Assembly: GCA_033439295.1 (NCBI GenBank)
Contig: JAVTLE010000016.1
Location: 1,860,001 to 1,924,000 of the forward strand
DNA: 64,000 nt
Source of the DNA: Deuterostichococcus epilithicus
Lineage: Eukaryota; Chlorophyta; Trebouxiophyceae; Prasiolales; Stichococcaceae
Reading direction: 5' to 3'
Notes under the pieces: model-generated
The model's database searches: none
The model's input: the letters and a program-made list of their open reading frames with translations, nothing else
Told to the model about the DNA's origin: nothing
Part shown: positions 59,982 to 64,000 of the stretch, in pieces
Numbering within the stretch: the first letter of the stretch is position 1
Layout: each line of letters begins with the position of its first letter
Position numbers and translations under genes: made by a program

Positions 59982-60648
59982 ATGGCATCGCCGCAAGAAG
60001 TTCCTGAACAGCCAGATTCGCCGGGCCCGCGACCGCACAGGTGCAACGCACGCGTAGAGGACCTCATCCAGGTGGGCTGTCGCCGCACATTAGCGCGCCA
60101 TGCAATGCCCTCCTGGTGCACCTCTGCACATGTCCCAAATGCCTTGCGTCGCAGACAGGTTCAGCGGCGGCAAGGTGTCCAAAGCTACTTGTCGGGCCGT
60201 GCCGGCACATCTGCCACCGTGGAGGGCTCATGCCAGGCGCCACAGGCGGCGATCCCCCCGATCATTACCTTTACAATGTTATTGTGCATGTCGCTCGCAG
60301 TCGCTGTTTGCGGACGACGCGCTCGCCAAGTCGCGCAACGCCCTGGGGGTCGCCTGGCGCTGTGTTCGCTCGGAAGTCGGGTGAGCTTGGTGCACCGCTC
60401 GCAGTCCAGTGTCCGCATGGCCGCACACGTATGCCGCACACTTGCCAATCAAGGAGTGCTGCGCATGAGCAAATGCGTCGCCCGGGATGGTCCCTGAAGC
60501 TGCCCCTGATGACTCACAATGCAGGCAGGAGCCGAAAGATGCGTACCAGGTGCTGACGAATCCCGAAAAGTACACCGAGCCCATGCGGCGCAAGCGCAAG
60601 CCGGAGTTCTCGCTGAACACTGATTCTGACGCCGGCAGCCGCTGAGCG
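59982..60648 (+). CDS. Unrecognised small gene
   Basis: The clearest parts are a first exon 59982-60071 (MASPQEVPEQPDSPG, then CNARVEDLIQ, donor CAG|GTGGGC) and a last exon of about 60533-60648 (EPKDAYQVLTNPEKYTEPMR then RKRKPEFSLNTDSD), with a likely middle exon from about 60301 (SLFADDALAKSRNALGVAW). The joins were not fully proven. A further upstream ATG at 59442 (MGLFRSIGVREPPFDGPGV, followed by a donor-like GTGTGA) could be a separate first exon and lies 160 bp from the MTP start, reading away from it. The basic RRKRK stretch near the C-terminus could be a nuclear or matrix-targeting patch. No family was recognised. It ends only 75 bp before the next gene's start. Confidence 0.45.
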
Positions 60649-60722
60649 GCGGCTCAAGACTGCACATCAGCGGCTGGAGTGCATCGGCTCGGCGGCCACC
60701 ACACCCCAGCATAAGCAGCACG

Positions 60723-63700
60723 ATGACAGCGGCGCCTGCAGCATCTGCCCATGGCGGCGCGGCCGGCCGATGCAAGCCTGTTTCAGAGGCCAAAAGCTTC
60801 AGCGGCCGTTGGCGACCGCCTCATGCTGGCAGGGGCAGCAGTGCGGGATGCAGCGCGGGTCAGGCTATTTTGCGCGGACTGCAGGCCTCGCAGAGCCTGG
60901 CCCCACAGATACTGGGCCCGCGAGAGCACCGCACCACATTGGCGTCGCCACGCCGCCAGCCGCCCGGCGCGGCTCGGATGCAGGCCGCAGCGCAGGCTGC
61001 CGCCGTGCTGAAGCCCGCAAAACGGCCGCCGGCGGCGCGGCAGCACACTCCGGCACCAGGGGCGGCGGTGCACGGCTGCGTCAGCCCCCTCAATGCGGAC
61101 GCCCCGCCGGCAAGGTGCCCTGCGTCTGGCCCAAACAGACTTCGCTGCCGGATCTCGTGTCCTCCTGCAGGCCCGTCAGAAGTCAAAAATCGCATCTCAC
61201 CGTTCTGCGCAACACACTGCACCCCAGCTTCCGATTGCTTGTGAAACCAATGATGCGCAGGCCGGGCGAGTTTGCGCCGCTGCAGCTGGGCCCAGGCATC
61301 AACGTTTGGCCGCCGGTAGGCCTGGCGCCCATGGCAGGTGCTCAACCTATCTGGGTGTCCGGTTCGAACAGGGTACCACCTCTGCTTGTGATGTTCTCAC
61401 CCTGCTGCCTCACCCAAGTCGAGGTTCCCCAGCAGGCCGCCTGAACTGAAAGGGTGCGCACAGGGTTGTCACGAGACGGATTATGGCTCAATGTCTTCTT
61501 ATTGTGCCGTGCGGGACACATGCGGCAGTGGGATCAACTAGATGTCCGCCAGTTCAATGTCCCTTACTCGACTTACTTTGCTTTGCTACTCGTATTTGCG
61601 TAACACAGGCATCACCACCGCGCCCTTCCGCGCCATGTGCGCCGCCGCCGGCGCGCCGCTGTGCATCAGGTGCAAAAGAAGAAAAACCGTCAGGCAAAAT
61701 TCTCATGCGTTGATATCAGGCGGCCCGCCTCAGGGTGCGGCAAGTTGATTTCATTTCCCGAGACCATGCCATGCGACCACGCCACGCCAAATGGCCTGGT
61801 GGTCTCCGCCGGGCACCTCGTGCCGTGCTGACATGTTCGTCCCGAAGGGTCAGCCCCAGACGCTCGTCCAGCAGGGCGCACCCTGCTCAGCTACACCCAT
61901 GCCCCGTGTGCCGCAGCGAGATGCTGGCGGCAGGCCCGCTGAACGAGGGGCATGCGCGGACGCGGGCCAAGGCGCGCTTCTGGCCTGGCGAGACGCCCCG
62001 CTCCGTGCAGCTGTATGGCGTGGACCCAGTCCAGGTGCTGAAAGACCCTACAAGACCTTTCGAAGCCCTGCAATCCCGGTCCACCGCCGCGACCGAGCAG
62101 GCTCTCATGCGCCCGCTGCTGTCAGTGAGCACCCGAGGTGCCTCGAGCCGCCTGCGCCGCCACTTTGTCTGGCGACTCTGCGCTCGCAGCTGCTGCTTTC
62201 GGACAGCGTGGACGTGCAAAGCAGCCAGGGGCTGCGGCGGCTTGATGCAAGGCTCAGAAAGACGAGGCAACCCCAGGGGAAGACACTCAGCGCCTGGCTT
62301 GGGTGGCGCAGGTGCGACAGGCGGCGGCGTGGCTGGCGCAGGAGGCGGGGGCGCAGCACATCGACCTCAACTTTGGGTGCCCTGTTCGCAAGGTCACAGC
62401 AAAGGGCGGCGGCGCCGCCATCCCCGTGAGTCGGCACCCTACAACTGCAGCTCCGCTTTCATGCGTCAAGCGGCACATGAAGACTGATTAGAAACGGCCC
62501 AGTATTTGGGGGCACGCCGCCAGTATACTGGGCAGTATACTGGGCAGAACTGGTCAGGCGCTGCAAAATTATGGGGCAGTATCGGGGCGGTCTCCCTGTA
62601 GAGAAGCATCTCCATGCGAGGGTGTAAACAGCTTCTGGGGAAAAGGGTTGCGTCAGTGAGTGTTTCGACGAGCGGCCATCTGGCCGACTAGCTGCACTGC
62701 TGTGAGGACAGGCGCGGCCGCGGCTGCTGGCGCAGCTGGTTGCGGCGGCGGTGGTGGGTGCCGGCGACGCCGCCGTGGTGACCGTCAAGTTTCGCATCGG
62801 CATCTCGGACGCCATCCAGACCTTCCTCGAGGTGCAGAAGTTGCCAGCGTCACCTTGCCCGCCCTGAGCATGAGCTGCATGAGAGCGAGACCCGCCCTGC
62901 TGAGCGGCCACGGGCAACCACCGGCGCCATCAGGTATCTGACGCTGCGCACTGAGCGCTGTGGCTCTATGATGCACTTCCATGTTACAGGCGGGCCGGGT
63001 GTCAGAGGCGGAGGGCGCTGCGGCGGTCAGCCTACACGCGCGCACTGCGGCGCAGGTACGGTGGCGCGCCTGCCCAGCTGCTGTCAGAGCTCCCCCGTGA
63101 AGGTGTTGTGAGGAGCTGTTGCAAGGGGCGCGCGGGTGGGAGGAACTCTGCAGTGCATCTTCGCTGCTGCACAGCTCGTGGAGGTGCCGGCAGCACGCGC
63201 AGAGCTGCTCGCAGAGCCCTGCGGCGCTCGCTTTGACTGCAGCCGGAATCCAGGTCTGTCCACCTTGATGTAGGTCCTGTTGAGCGCAGCATCTGGTGCC
63301 ACGGCAAATGCCTCCTGCTGGACTGCTGGGCCCCAGGCTGTCTATCCATGAGAAGATGGGCTTCCAAGCATTTCAGGTTCCTGGCAGAAGCCCACGCCTC
63401 GTTCGACTTGCAGTTGTATGACCCGCCGGCGGACTGGAGCGCCATCGCCCGCCTTGTGGCAGCGGTCTCCATCCCGGTGCTCGGCAACGGCGACATCTTC
63501 GAGGTGCGGTCCGTTGGCCCGACCGCAGCGCCTATCCATGCCTGACCAAACGCTCGAGTCGTGCTTGTTTTGCGGCCACAAGCTTACCTCCTGCCGGTGA
63601 TCTCTCGTTGTGGCAGGTGCGGATGCAGTCCATGGTTGGCCAGACCTGCAGCGCATCAGGACATTTTCGTTGGAGCCCCAGGCTGAGCTTTCAGCCGCCT

Positions 63701-64000
63701 GCTGCCCCATCGTCGTCCGGTTCCAGGTCCAGCCTCCCTCCAGCCTCTCACTGCGCTGCCACGCAGGCGGGCGATGCGCTGCGCATGATGCGGCAGACGG
63801 GCGCCGCGGGCGTGCTGGTGGGTCGCGGCTGCCTCGGGCGCCCCTGGCTGTTTGCCGAGCTGCGCGACGCCTTCGAGGGCCGCAGCCCACGCCCGCCGCC
63901 GGACCTGTCAGGTGCGGCACAGGTCTGCACGGCTCGACGAGGTGCACGACACACCGCGGCAGGCGGCAGCGGTGCCGGAAGGTTCGACAACCCGACAGCG
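60723..64000 (+). CDS. tRNA-dihydrouridine synthase, DusB-type (3' end off window)
   Basis: FMN enzyme that reduces uridine to dihydrouridine in tRNA. Exons with consistent phases: 60723-61114, 61261-61337, 61609-61669, 61917-62034, 62312-62425, 62712-62831, 62990-63055, 63414-63503, 63767-63911, then beyond the edge. Key pieces in order: NVWPPVGLAPMAG, ITTAPFRAMCAAAGA, SEMLAAGPLNEG, RSVQLYGVDP, the catalytic-Cys block IDLNFGCPVRKVTAKGGGAA, VVTVKFRIG, SLHARTAAQ, YDPPADWSAIA, VSIPVLGNGDIFE and AAGVLVGRGCLGRPWLF. This order fits the bacterial DusB/NifR3 group better than eukaryotic Dus1-4. Exon 1 adds about 130 residues rich in Ala, Arg, Ser and Pro with few acids, suggesting a plastid or mitochondrial transit peptide plus linker. 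About the last third of a normal Dus C-terminal helical domain should lie beyond the window. Confidence 0.9.
62518..62548. repeat. Small palindromic tandem repeat in a DUS intron
   Basis: CAGTATACTGGG occurs twice in tandem, followed by CAG; each CAGTATACTG is a perfect 10-bp palindrome. It lies in the intron 62426-62711. No function is assigned. Confidence 0.7.

Noticed and set aside
61735-62487. 250-codon plus-strand frame
   Set aside because: It runs through introns of the tRNA-dihydrouridine synthase in part in the wrong frame; only 61917-62034 is coding, with the frame set by the SEMLAAGPLNEG and QLYGVDP motifs.
1-64000. tRNA, rRNA, CRISPR arrays, retroelement or transposon signatures
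   Set aside because: None was recognised by eye on either strand; no reverse transcriptase, integrase or transposase motif was seen. A tRNAscan or repeat-library search was not possible.

Overview
The window looks like nuclear DNA of a green alga, most likely a GC-rich, intron-dense trebouxiophyte-type chlorophyte. Reasons: genes are split into many short exons by roughly 80-250 bp introns with GT-AG or GC-AG ends; coding DNA is strongly GC-rich with Ala/Gln/Pro low-complexity tracts; and the set mixes plant-type families (a PATROL1/DUF810 Munc13-like protein, a GT14 glycosyltransferase, organelle-type MscS) with general eukaryotic ones (eIF3L, CSN6, NIT2). The species is an inference. No rRNA, tRNA, CRISPR array or recognisable mobile element was seen. 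A few ambiguous bases (N) occur.

Layout, left to right: eIF3L (-, last codons off the left edge); omega-amidase NIT2 (+); CSN6 (+); a long PATROL1-like gene (-, 9.7-19.5 kb); an SDS22-type leucine-rich-repeat protein (+); a GT14 core-2/xylosyltransferase-like enzyme (-); an armadillo-type protein (-); a poorly resolved 2.3 kb stretch; a 1400-residue Gln/Ala/Pro-rich prion-like protein (-); an AT-richer stretch at 38.7-41.0 kb with one doubtful small gene; a compact hnRNP U-like SPRY plus P-loop kinase protein (-); a long RS-domain/U2AF-homology-motif splicing protein (+); an MscS-type channel (+); a Mn-type CDF/MTP metal transporter (-); an unrecognised small gene (+); and a DusB-type tRNA-dihydrouridine synthase (+, running off the right edge).

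Several genes are arranged head to head over short shared upstream regions (eIF3L/NIT2, PATROL1/LRR, hnRNP U-like/RS-UHM, MTP/unknown). The 33-51 kb block groups three proteins plausibly tied to RNA: the prion-like protein, the hnRNP U-like protein and the RS/UHM protein. Exon boundaries below were set by reading frame, splice phase and remembered family alignments; where phases were checked arithmetically this is said. The most notable genome-level feature is repeated use of GC-AG introns, six of which are needed to keep conserved frames.
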